NCBI GenBank assembly: GCA_946408595.1
Contig: CAMJSX010000005.1
Location: 1 to 56,364 of the forward strand
Source: an uncultured Candidatus Saccharibacteria bacterium
GTDB lineage: Bacteria; Patescibacteriota; Saccharimonadia; Saccharimonadales; Saccharimonadaceae
Direction: 5' to 3'
Length of the DNA stretch: 56,364 nt
Shown: positions 17,981 to 25,648 of the stretch, one piece after another
How positions within the stretch are numbered: position 1 is the first letter of the stretch
Layout of the letters: each line of letters starts with the position of its first letter
The notes under the pieces: generated by a model
What the model saw: the letters and a program-made list of their open reading frames with translations, nothing else
Database searches by the model: none
What the model was told of the DNA's origin: nothing
Program-made: the position numbers and the translations under genes

Positions 17981-19030
17981 ATGAGTGAAAAACCTGTTTT
18001 TGATGGCAAAACAATTTTAATTACTGGGGCGGCGGGGTTTATTGGCTGGGCACTTTCGAAGCGAGTTTCAGCGGAGAATCCTAAAGCAAAAGTGATTGGG
18101 TTTGATAGCGTCAACGATTATTATGATGTGCGACTTAAAGAGTATCGCCTAAAAGATTTAGAACAGTATAATAACTTCACATTCATTAAAGGGAACTTGG
18201 CGGATAAGAAAGCTGTCGATGAGTTGTTTGAAAAATATCAGCCAGAAATTGTAGTGAACCTCGCGGCGCAAGCGGGTGTGCGATACAGCATAGATCACCC
18301 GGATGTTTACATCGAAGCAAACTTGATTGGTTTTTACAACATTTTGGAAGCTTGCCGACATTATACGCCAGAGCATTTAGTCTACGCTTCGTCTTCGTCA
18401 GTTTATGGCGGAAATAAAAAAGTACCATTTTCAACGGATGATAAAGTCGACAATCCAATTAGCCTTTACGCCGCGACCAAAAAATCCAACGAGTTACTCG
18501 CGCACGCTTATTCCAAGCTATATAATATCCCATCCACTGGTCTACGTTTCTTCACCGTCTATGGTCCAGCCGGCCGTCCGGACATGGCCTACTTTGGTTT
18601 CACTAACAAACTAATTAAAGGTGAGAGAATCCAGATTTTTAACTACGGCAACTGCAAACGTGATTTCACTTATATCGACGACATCGTAGAGGGTGTCATG
18701 CGCGTCATGGCCAAAGCTCCGGAGAAAAAACAAGGCGAGGATGGTCTACCACTTGCACCATACAAAGTCTATAATATTGGTAATTCCGACCCAGAAAACT
18801 TGCTAGATTTCGTGCAAATTTTACAAGAAGAATTAATTCGCGCCAAAGTTTTGCCAGCAGATTACGACTTCGAATCTCATAAGGAACTCGTACCGATGCA
18901 ACCTGGCGATGTACCAGTGACCTATGCAGACACGAGCGAACTAGAAAAAGATTTTGGCTTCAAACCACACACCTCACTCCGCGACGGTTTAAGAAAATTC
19001 GCCGAGTGGTACAAAGAATTCTACAAATAA
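17981..19030 (+). CDS. NAD-dependent epimerase, probably UDP-glucuronate 4-epimerase
   Basis: Extended SDR of 349 residues. N-terminal TGAAGFIG binds NAD; the NDYYDVRLKEYRL segment is diagnostic of the UDP-glucuronate 4-epimerase (CapI/LspL) group. The active site is in YASSSSVYGG and YAATKKS (Tyr near residue 162). FTVYGPAGRPDMAYFGF is also typical. It would supply UDP-galacturonate to the repeat unit; the dehydrogenase that makes UDP-glucuronate is not in the window. The start is set by the -10 element 6 nt upstream. DNA composition returns toward that of the ribosomal flanks within the gene. Confidence 0.9.
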   Translation: MSEKPVFDGKTILITGAAGFIGWALSKRVSAENPKAKVIGFDSVNDYYDVRLKEYRLKDLEQYNNFTFIKGNLADKKAVDELFEKYQPEIVVNLAAQAGVRYSIDHPDVYIEANLIGFYNILEACRHYTPEHLVYASSSSVYGGNKKVPFSTDDKVDNPISLYAATKKSNELLAHAYSKLYNIPSTGLRFFTVYGPAGRPDMAYFGFTNKLIKGERIQIFNYGNCKRDFTYIDDIVEGVMRVMAKAPEKKQGEDGLPLAPYKVYNIGNSDPENLLDFVQILQEELIRAKVLPADYDFESHKELVPMQPGDVPVTYADTSELEKDFGFKPHTSLRDGLRKFAEWYKEFYK

Positions 19031-19063
19031 GCATAAATTATATATTTTTCTAAGTGTCTATGT

Positions 19064-19069
19064 TATAAT
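19064..19069 (+). promoter_or_regulatory. -10 element for the Wzz-BY-kinase gene
   Basis: TATAAT followed directly by GGAGGGAAGG, which serves as the ribosome site for the ATG at 19088. The predicted leader is only about 12 nt. Confidence 0.65.
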
Positions 19070-19087
19070 AGGAGGGAAGGAAAAAGT

Positions 19088-20452
19088 ATGGAAGAAATAA
19101 ATATTGGAGATTTTTTCAAGTATTTAAAGAGATATATTATAACAGTAGTAGTTGTTGTTGCCGTGGCCGTCGTTGGTATATTGGCATATGACACATCAAT
19201 CAAAAAACCTGTCTACCAAGCACAAACTACCGTGTTGATTGCCAAGACTGACGCCATAGAAGGTAGTTCTGCAGCTAACATTAATGATGTTAACGTTAGC
19301 CAGAAACTAGTTGCGACTTATAGTGAAATCGCCAAAAGCGAACTAGTGCTCAACAAAGTGATCGAAAACCTAGGCCTTCATTCCACCGCAAAAGAACTCG
19401 GTGGTAGCGTCACGATCAAGCCAGTAAATGATACTTCCATCCTTGCCATCTCAGTAAAGAATCTAGACGCGAAGCTTTCAGCAGTAATCGCGAACGAAAT
19501 CGCCAGTGTCTTAACGGAGCAAATCAAGATTTTTTACGGGACCGACAACACAACACAGCTAAGTTTAGCCGCCACACCAGAGTCGCCAGCCAATAATACC
19601 ACCAGCAGAGATATAGTACTGGCAGCCATTATCGCGGCGCTAGCGGTGGTTGGTGTAGCCTTCCTTAAGTACTATTTAGACGACACCGTAAAATACAATG
19701 AAGATATTGAAAAAACAATCGGTATGCCGGTCACTGGCCGCATTTCTAAGGGCGAAGTCAAGACTCGTAAAGTTGGTGGTGAGCTCATCGCTGAGAATTT
19801 GCCAAAAGCCATCGTTAGTGAGAATATCAAGAGCCTCCGTACGAACTTACAATTTACCGCTGTGGACAAGGATCTCGAAACTATCTTGGTCACTTCCACC
19901 AACGCTAGCGAAGGTAAAAGCTTCGTTGCAGCAAACCTCGCCATTTCATTTGCTCAGGCCGACAAAAGAGTCCTTCTAGTTGACTGCGATCTTCGCAAAG
20001 GCCGCGTCCACAGATTATTTAATCTTTCCAATTCCAGAGGCTTATCAAATCTTCTCGCCGGAGATTTAAGGATTTTCAGTAAATACATTAACCCAACCAA
20101 GATCAAAAATCTCAGTATTATCACCTGTGGTACTTATCCACCAAACCCAAGCGAATTACTCGCTTCCAAGAAGAACAAAGATCTAGTCAAATTACTAAGT
20201 AATTACTTTGATATCGTTATCTTTGATGGTGCTCCAATTGGTGGCCTAGCAGATTCTGTGATTCTATCAAGCATCATGGACGAGACCTTAATTGTCGTGC
20301 GTGATGGCTTTACCAAGAAAGCCGATCTTCTAGCTGCAAGAGACTCATTAAACAAAGTTAACGCCAATATCGCCGGTGTAGTCTTTAATATGGTTAACCG
20401 TACCTCATCGAAGTATTATAGTACCTATTACTACTCTAGTGATTCCAAATAG
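19088..20452 (+). CDS. Wzz/CpsC-CpsD fusion: chain-length regulator and BY-type tyrosine kinase
   Basis: Controls polysaccharide polymerisation and export. One 454-residue polypeptide joins a Wzz domain to a bacterial tyrosine kinase. Membrane segments lie at about 17-34 and 176-194 around a short external loop; the kinase has Walker A TNASEGKS (271-278), Walker A' VLLVDCDL (295-302) and Walker B IVIFDGAP (376-383). The C-terminus carries the autophosphorylation cluster Y443, Y444, Y447, Y448, Y449. Firmicutes usually split these domains into two genes; proteobacterial fusions are longer. The cognate phosphatase follows 3 nt later. Confidence 0.94.
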   Translation: MEEINIGDFFKYLKRYIITVVVVVAVAVVGILAYDTSIKKPVYQAQTTVLIAKTDAIEGSSAANINDVNVSQKLVATYSEIAKSELVLNKVIENLGLHSTAKELGGSVTIKPVNDTSILAISVKNLDAKLSAVIANEIASVLTEQIKIFYGTDNTTQLSLAATPESPANNTTSRDIVLAAIIAALAVVGVAFLKYYLDDTVKYNEDIEKTIGMPVTGRISKGEVKTRKVGGELIAENLPKAIVSENIKSLRTNLQFTAVDKDLETILVTSTNASEGKSFVAANLAISFAQADKRVLLVDCDLRKGRVHRLFNLSNSRGLSNLLAGDLRIFSKYINPTKIKNLSIITCGTYPPNPSELLASKKNKDLVKLLSNYFDIVIFDGAPIGGLADSVILSSIMDETLIVVRDGFTKKADLLAARDSLNKVNANIAGVVFNMVNRTSSKYYSTYYYSSDSK

Positions 20453-20455
20453 AAA

Positions 20456-21163
20456 ATGATTGATATTCATTCACATATTTTACCTTGTGTAGATGATGGG
20501 CCAAAATCTTTGGCTGGCAGTATTGCTATTGTGCGAAGACTTATTAGTCAAGGCGTGACAGACATTATTGCTACACCTCACTTTGTTAATGAGACGAACT
20601 TTGTCTCACCAAAAGCTCAGAATCAACGGGTTCTCGCCGTGGTAAAAAGAGCCCTCGAAAAAGAAGGCATTAATATCAATATCTTTTTAGGTAACGAAAT
20701 TTATATCGACAACAACATCCTGGAACTTCTTAAAGCCAAAAAAATTTCCGGTCTTGCCGGAAAGCGTATCCTACTAGTCGAGCTACCGCTAGATGAAGAA
20801 TACGCTAATTATAAAGATATTTTGATGGATCTAAGGGATGCTGGCTATGCTGTGATTCTGGCGCATCCAGAGAGATATGCCATTATCCAAAAAGACATAG
20901 AAATAGCTAGGGAACTAAGAAGAATGGGTATCTTTTTCCAATGTAATATCGGAAGCATCCTCGGTAAATATGGTAAAGGCGCCAAAAAAACCGTCAAAAA
21001 GCTCATCAAAGAAAGAATGATTTTTACCTTTGGCAGCGACATTCATCATGATAGTAGGACGGATTACATCACCCTAGCAAAGAAAAAACTGCTAAAGTAT
21101 TATACCGAAAAAGAATTACACCATTTATTAGTGGTAAATCCAGGTAAAATTATTGGCCGTTAG
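20456..21163 (+). CDS. PHP-type tyrosine phosphatase (CpsB/YwqE)
   Basis: Dephosphorylates the BY-kinase tail and so resets export. The 235-residue protein shows the PHP metal ligands: DIHSHILP at the start (H5, H7), ATPHFV, AHPERY and FGSDIHH. It lies 3 nt after the kinase gene, the usual CpsB/CpsD pairing. Its stop codon is directly followed by the -35 of the rplF promoter, so it is the last gene of the inserted block. Confidence 0.94.
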   Translation: MIDIHSHILPCVDDGPKSLAGSIAIVRRLISQGVTDIIATPHFVNETNFVSPKAQNQRVLAVVKRALEKEGININIFLGNEIYIDNNILELLKAKKISGLAGKRILLVELPLDEEYANYKDILMDLRDAGYAVILAHPERYAIIQKDIEIARELRRMGIFFQCNIGSILGKYGKGAKKTVKKLIKERMIFTFGSDIHHDSRTDYITLAKKKLLKYYTEKELHHLLVVNPGKIIGR

Positions 21164-21165
21164 TG

Positions 21166-21194
21166 TTTACTTTTTCTCTTATTTGTGATATAAT
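21166..21194 (+). promoter_or_regulatory. Promoter of the second spc fragment
   Basis: TTTACT (21166-21171), 17-nt spacer and TATAAT (21189-21194), extended by TGTGA. It begins 3 nt after the phosphatase stop. It gives rplF-rplR-rpsE-rplO a promoter of their own now that they are separated from rpsH. Confidence 0.85.
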
Positions 21195-21223
21195 GGCACA
21201 GATATTAACAATAAGGGAAAATT

Positions 21224-21760
21224 ATGAGTCGTATCGGAAAACAACCCATCGAGATTCCGGCGGGAGTGACAATCACGGTCGGCGACAAAGAGATTACTGT
21301 CGCTGGGCCTAAAGGTCAGCTCACTGTCCCGGTTCAGCCAATGACCACCACAAAGGTCGAAGGCACTCAAATTGTCGTTACCCGCAAGGATGACGAACCA
21401 AAATCTCGCGCTTGGCACGGTCTTCAAAGAGCATTACTCAACAATGCAGTGAAGGGCGTTACTAAAGGCTACGAGAAAAAACTAGAAATTAACGGTGTAG
21501 GCTTCCGTCTATCAGGCGGTGGACAATCCATCGAAATGGCACTTGGTTTTTCACACCCAGTGAAATATCAAGCTCCTGAAGGCATTCAGCTTACCACCAA
21601 TAAAATGGAGATCACGGTCTCTGGTATCGACAAGCAAAAAGTCGGTCAAGTTGCCGCTGAAATCCGCAGCCTCAAGAAGCCAGAACCATACAAGGGTAAA
21701 GGCATCAAGTATGTTGACGAAGTCATCATCCGCAAGGCTGGAAAGGCAGGTAAGAAATAA
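21224..21760 (+). CDS. rplF: 50S ribosomal protein uL6
   Basis: Large-subunit protein near the factor-binding site. The 178-residue product is full length and contains MSRIGKQPIEIPAGV, LEINGVGFRLSGGG and the C-terminal PEPYKGKGIKY signature. In most bacteria it directly follows rpsH; here the two are separated by the surface block. A weak Shine-Dalgarno AAGGGA precedes it. Overlaps rplR as TAATG. Confidence 0.98.
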   Translation: MSRIGKQPIEIPAGVTITVGDKEITVAGPKGQLTVPVQPMTTTKVEGTQIVVTRKDDEPKSRAWHGLQRALLNNAVKGVTKGYEKKLEINGVGFRLSGGGQSIEMALGFSHPVKYQAPEGIQLTTNKMEITVSGIDKQKVGQVAAEIRSLKKPEPYKGKGIKYVDEVIIRKAGKAGKK

Positions 21761-22089
21761 TGAAAAGTGTATTTAGAGCAAATCGTACCCGCGCAAAAAT
21801 CCATGGTACGAGTGAGAGGCCAAGACTTTCCGTTCATTTTTCAAACCTCCACATTATTGCGCAAATTATCGATGACGATAAAAAGAAAACTTTAGCCTAT
21901 GCAACTACAGTTGGCGCCAAAATGACCGGCACCAAGACTGAAAAGGCTGCCAAAATTGGTGAAGAAATCGCCAAGAAGGCCAAAGCTGCAAAGGTCAAAA
22001 AAGTAGTCTTTGATCGCGGAAGTAAACTATATGCAGGTCGCATGAGCGCACTCGCTGACGCGGCTCGCAAGGAAGGACTGGAGTTTTAA
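21760..22089 (+). CDS. rplR: 50S ribosomal protein uL18
   Basis: 5S rRNA-binding protein. The 109-residue product is slightly short at the N-terminus but keeps RTRAKIHGTSERPRLSVHFS, the central AYATTVGAK and the C-terminal FDRGSKLYAGRMSALADAAR. The start overlaps the rplF stop. rpsE begins 2 nt after its end. Confidence 0.97.
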   Translation: MKSVFRANRTRAKIHGTSERPRLSVHFSNLHIIAQIIDDDKKKTLAYATTVGAKMTGTKTEKAAKIGEEIAKKAKAAKVKKVVFDRGSKLYAGRMSALADAARKEGLEF

Positions 22090-22091
22090 TT

Positions 22092-22799
22092 ATGCCTGAA
22101 ACTGATAAAAAAGCTCCGAGAGTAATTAACAAATCCGGCACTCTCAAAATGGAAGACAAAGTTGCCGCTACCAAGGTAGCTCGCGACATTTCCGGTAAAA
22201 AGATTGATCGCAAGAATCGTCGCGATCGTGTGAAAGCTGATGTAGCACCAAAAGAATATGATGAAATCACCATCGCGGTTGACCGTGTTTCACGTACCGT
22301 GGCCGGTGGTCGTCGTATGCGTTTTAAAGCTTTGGTCGCCATTGGCAACCACAAAAACAAAGTTGGTATCGGCGTTGCGAAAGGTAACGACGTCACCACG
22401 GCTGTTGCCAAAGCTGGTCGCAAAGCTAAAAAATCAATGATTACCTTCAACATGGACGGCGAAACAATTTGCCACGAAACCCGTAACAAAGTTACCGGTG
22501 CAGACGTGCTGTTGAAACCAGCCGCTCCTGGTACTGGTATTATCGCTGGTGGTACCGTGCGTTCCATCATGGGTCTTACTGGTGTCAAGAACTTGATTTC
22601 GAAGTCCTTAGGCTCAACCAACAAGGTAAACATTGCTTACGCTGTAATTGAAGGTTTGAAGGCTCAAGTTCCACGCAAAGAGTGGACTGGTCGTAAAGCT
22701 GAGAAGCTTGAAGCTAAGGTTGAAAAACCAGCTGCCAAAGCTCCAGCCGCTAAGAAGACTCCAGCTAAGAAAGCTGCTTCAAAAAAGGAGACTAAGTAA
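22092..22799 (+). CDS. rpsE: 30S ribosomal protein uS5 with N- and C-terminal extensions
   Basis: Decoding-accuracy protein of the small subunit. The core (RRMRFKALVAIGNHKNKVG, APGTGIIAGG, LGSTNKVN) is intact. The 235-residue length is well above the usual 165-ish because of a charged N-terminus of about 50 residues and a Lys/Ala/Pro tail of about 30 residues. The next gene is rplO, starting in the stop codon; rpmD (uL30), normally between them, is absent as in other CPR bacteria. Confidence 0.97.
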   Translation: MPETDKKAPRVINKSGTLKMEDKVAATKVARDISGKKIDRKNRRDRVKADVAPKEYDEITIAVDRVSRTVAGGRRMRFKALVAIGNHKNKVGIGVAKGNDVTTAVAKAGRKAKKSMITFNMDGETICHETRNKVTGADVLLKPAAPGTGIIAGGTVRSIMGLTGVKNLISKSLGSTNKVNIAYAVIEGLKAQVPRKEWTGRKAEKLEAKVEKPAAKAPAAKKTPAKKAASKKETK

Positions 22800-23257
22800 T
22801 GAAATACAATGAATTAAAGGTAGAGAAGAACACTCGCCCATCCCGCAAAGGCCGTGGTATCTCCGCTGGTCAAGGCAAAACTGCTGGCCGTGGTACCAAA
22901 GGTCAAAAAGCTCGTACTGGCCACTACAAAATGCCAGCCGGCTTCATGGGTGGCCAACGTGCCATCATGCAAGCGGTGCCAAAGCTCAAAGGTTTCAAGA
23001 GCTTCCACGCTAAAGCTGAAGTTATTTACACCGACAGATTAAACGATCTCAAAGGTAAAGTTGACAACTACGCTCTTGCCGAAGCTAGCTTGATTTCCAG
23101 CCCATTTGTAAAAGTTAAGGTCATTACCCGTGGTGAACTTACCACTAAGATTGACCTCGAGACCCAATTCGCTTCTAAATCCGCAATTGCCGCGATTAAG
23201 AAAGCCGGTGGCTCATTCAAACAGGTTGAGATCTTAAAGAAACCAGCCTCGAAATAA
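22799..23257 (+). CDS. rplO: 50S ribosomal protein uL15
   Basis: Late-assembly large-subunit protein. The 152-residue product has the Gly/Lys-rich N-terminus (RKGRGISAGQGKTAGRGTKG) and a normal C-terminal domain. It ends this fragment of the spc operon: secY, adk, map and infA do not follow. A strong terminator is 5 nt downstream. Confidence 0.97.
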   Translation: MKYNELKVEKNTRPSRKGRGISAGQGKTAGRGTKGQKARTGHYKMPAGFMGGQRAIMQAVPKLKGFKSFHAKAEVIYTDRLNDLKGKVDNYALAEASLISSPFVKVKVITRGELTTKIDLETQFASKSAIAAIKKAGGSFKQVEILKKPASK

Positions 23258-23262
23258 AAATT

Positions 23263-23315
23263 GACGGGTGATGCAGACTTCTGGGGGAAGAAGTCTGGCA
23301 GGACCCGTCTTTTTT
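23263..23315 (+). terminator. Two-tier intrinsic terminator after rplO
   Basis: Outer stem GACGGGT/ACCCGTC (23263-23269 with 23303-23309) encloses an inner stem CAGACTTC/GAAGTCTG (23274-23281 with 23290-23297) with apical loop TGGGGGAA, and six T follow. An internal loop (GATG opposite GCAGG) separates the stems. The T-run merges into the next promoter. Confidence 0.92.
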
Positions 23316-23325
23316 GTGCTATAAT
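23315..23325 (+). promoter_or_regulatory. Extended -10 promoter for the FKBP gene
   Basis: TGTGCTATAAT, starting in the T-run of the preceding terminator. A GGAG at 23338-23341 precedes the ATG at 23347, giving a leader of about 15 nt. Confidence 0.7.
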
Positions 23326-23346
23326 AGAGAAAATCATGGAGTTAAT

Positions 23347-24063
23347 ATGGAAGAAAAAGAGCTAAAAACTAGCACAAAACAGCGGGTGGTGATTATTATA
23401 ATTGCGATAATTATGTTGGGCTCAATTATCGCGAGCTATGCAGCAATTATCATAAATGGCGGAAAGTCTAGCAGTGGTAGTGACGAATCAGGGATTAGCG
23501 AAGCAAAAATCCTAGAGTATGAAAACGATTACAATGCTAAACTAGCAGTATTCAAAGACGCCACGAAGAGTGACTTTGATAAATTTGTGGCCTATAAATC
23601 CGAAATCAAAGCTTATAATGAAACATCAGCAAATACCGGCGGCGTCCAAACCCAAGATCTTTTGAAAGGTAGTGGCCGCAAACTCGCAGAGGGCGACAGC
23701 GATTATCTAGCTTATTATGCTGGCTGGTGCGCCGATGAAACCGTGTTCGATTCATCGTTCGACGACCCATCCGATCCAAAAGCCTTTGCTAAAATCCTAG
23801 ACGCCTCACTTGGGATGATTGAGGGTTGGAACCTAGGCGTAGAAGGGATGCGTATTGGCGGCATTCGCGAAATCACTATCCCGGGCGAGTTAGCTTATGG
23901 CGAGCAAATGGAAATCTGCGGTGGGTACAACAAACCGCTGAGATTCCTAGTAATGGTAGTAGCCAAAGAAGACCCAATAAAAACCTTGGCCGAGGAACTA
24001 GACACAGCATATATGAAGCTTCAGTATGCATATTACGGCATCGACTACGACGCAGAAATGTAA
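23347..24063 (+). CDS. Membrane-anchored FKBP-type peptidyl-prolyl isomerase
   Basis: Probable extracytoplasmic protein-folding enzyme. Using the ATG at 23347 the protein has 238 residues: one N-terminal membrane anchor (about residues 12-34), a charged linker, and a C-terminal FKBP-like domain recognisable by DETVFDSSFD, MIEGWNLGVEGMRIGGIREITIPGELAYG and a final LRFLVMVV strand. A frame from 23314 lies partly in the promoter and is rejected. The FKBP core is divergent but the GMRIGG.RE.TIP.ELAYG block is convincing. Confidence 0.87.
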   Translation: MEEKELKTSTKQRVVIIIIAIIMLGSIIASYAAIIINGGKSSSGSDESGISEAKILEYENDYNAKLAVFKDATKSDFDKFVAYKSEIKAYNETSANTGGVQTQDLLKGSGRKLAEGDSDYLAYYAGWCADETVFDSSFDDPSDPKAFAKILDASLGMIEGWNLGVEGMRIGGIREITIPGELAYGEQMEICGGYNKPLRFLVMVVAKEDPIKTLAEELDTAYMKLQYAYYGIDYDAEM

Positions 24064-24066
24064 TAT

Positions 24067-24095
24067 TTGATATTTGATAATAGTTGTGCTAGTAT
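24067..24095 (+). promoter_or_regulatory. Complete promoter, leaderless start for the FISUMP-like gene
   Basis: TTGATA (24067-24072), 17 nt, TAGTAT (24090-24095) preceded by TGTGC; 6 nt then separate the hexamer from the ATG at 24102. No ribosome site. Confidence 0.8.
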
Positions 24096-24101
24096 AAAAG
24101 C

Positions 24102-25610
24102 ATGAAGGTAATACCTGCATGCAAAAAAATCATACTCCCAGCTTTTCTAATCACACTTTTTGGTATAAGCGTTAATAATGTCTCTGCTTTGTCCTATCAA
24201 AACAACGTAGACCTCTCCTTCGCCTTCAATCCAGTTCTAGCTATCTCATTATCCTCAGCAGATTTATTAATTCCTAATCTTACTCCTGGTAGCTCTGCTT
24301 ATAGTAATACTATTACTATTGGTGTAGATACTAATAATATTGCAGGGTATACCTTGTCTGCTAAAGTAGGTGATGGTACTACCTATACTAATGATAAATT
24401 AATTAATAGTTCGTCTAATACATATTTTGATAATCTAACATCTAGTTCTACGCTAGCTAACTTTGGTAATAATAAATGGGGTTATGCTCTTGGTACTATT
24501 TCTAGTAGTTCTACCTATTCAGGACTAGTCTATAATACTGATACTATCATTAATGCTACTACTAATGCTTCTGGTACTGCTGCTACTGGCTATACTGGTA
24601 CTAGTAATACATCCTTTACTATTGCTGCTAAAGCCTCTGATACTCAGGCTTCTGGAGACTATAAAAACATCATTATCTTTACCGTGGTAAGCAATATAGT
24701 ACCAATGACCATTAATGACCTAGATTATATGCAGGACTTCGCTACGCTAAGTGCTTCGGATAAAACTTCAGTGCTAAACTCAATGGTAGAAGGTCAAGGC
24801 TACTCACTAAAGGATAAACGTGATGAGAAGTCTTATCGTATCGCCAAACTTGCTGATGGTAACGCTTGGATGCTAGACAACCTTGCCCTAGATATCGTAA
24901 GTGTCAGCCTTGCTAATCTAAAAGGTGACACCAATGCTTCTGATACTACTCTTGAGTATCTAAAAGGTACTCACGTGCGTGGCGACAACTATCTTGCAGA
25001 GGATACTAATTATCCTACCGCGGCTGTTGGTTACTTTGATAACAATAATTATTTTAGTGTTCCAAAAATAGCTATCATTGGTGATTGTAATAGTGCTTAC
25101 TGCGTTAACGATCCAGGAAATGGCAAGTGGGCTAGTAATTCTATTACGCAGGCTACCATTAATAATATTACTAGTATTATCCAAGGAAAAATTGGTGTTT
25201 ATTATAATTATTGTGCTGCATCAGCTGGTTTATTCTGCTACGGTAATGGTACTAGTTCAACTGGCTCGCCAACTTCGTCTGATGGTACTCCAATTGCAGA
25301 AGATATTTGTCCAAATGGTTGGCGAATGCCAACTAGCCATACTAATGGCGAATATGTTAACCTTTATTCGCAATATAGTGGTGGTACACCTAGTCAGGAA
25401 TCAGCTTTTCAGACCGCCCTTTCTACTCCTTTGACTGGTTACTTTACCTCGGGGGAAGCATATGATCAAGGTAATGGTGGATATTTCTGGTCTTCTAGGC
25501 AGTATAATTCTATGCGTATGCGAAACCTCTACATTAGCTCTAATAGTGTCAATCCATCCGACTACGGCTTTCGTTACAATGGCTATTCGGTACGTTGCGT
25601 AGTCCGCTAG
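24102..25610 (+). CDS. Secreted protein with C-terminal FISUMP-like domain
   Basis: Exported surface protein of 502 residues, function unknown. A signal peptide covers about residues 1-30 (ending VSALS). Residues ~35-200 are Ser/Thr/Asn-rich beta-type sequence. The C-terminal ~290 residues resemble the Fibrobacter succinogenes major paralogous domain: SYRIAKLADGNAWMLDNLAL, ICPNGWRMPT and the final YFWSSRQY...YGFRYNGYSVRCV. Such proteins are often multi-copy surface antigens. The first half uses an unusually repetitive set of Thr/Ser/Asn codons (ACT, AGT, AAT). Confidence 0.83.
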   Translation: MKVIPACKKIILPAFLITLFGISVNNVSALSYQNNVDLSFAFNPVLAISLSSADLLIPNLTPGSSAYSNTITIGVDTNNIAGYTLSAKVGDGTTYTNDKLINSSSNTYFDNLTSSSTLANFGNNKWGYALGTISSSSTYSGLVYNTDTIINATTNASGTAATGYTGTSNTSFTIAAKASDTQASGDYKNIIIFTVVSNIVPMTINDLDYMQDFATLSASDKTSVLNSMVEGQGYSLKDKRDEKSYRIAKLADGNAWMLDNLALDIVSVSLANLKGDTNASDTTLEYLKGTHVRGDNYLAEDTNYPTAAVGYFDNNNYFSVPKIAIIGDCNSAYCVNDPGNGKWASNSITQATINNITSIIQGKIGVYYNYCAASAGLFCYGNGTSSTGSPTSSDGTPIAEDICPNGWRMPTSHTNGEYVNLYSQYSGGTPSQESAFQTALSTPLTGYFTSGEAYDQGNGGYFWSSRQYNSMRMRNLYISSNSVNPSDYGFRYNGYSVRCVVR

Positions 25611-25648
25611 AGCTTGAGGTTTTTGTTACGACATGATATGGTGGTGAT

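Noticed and set aside
21995-22633. 212-codon open frame antisense to rpsE
   Set aside because: Shadow of rpsE caused by its codon bias; no start signals and no recognisable protein.
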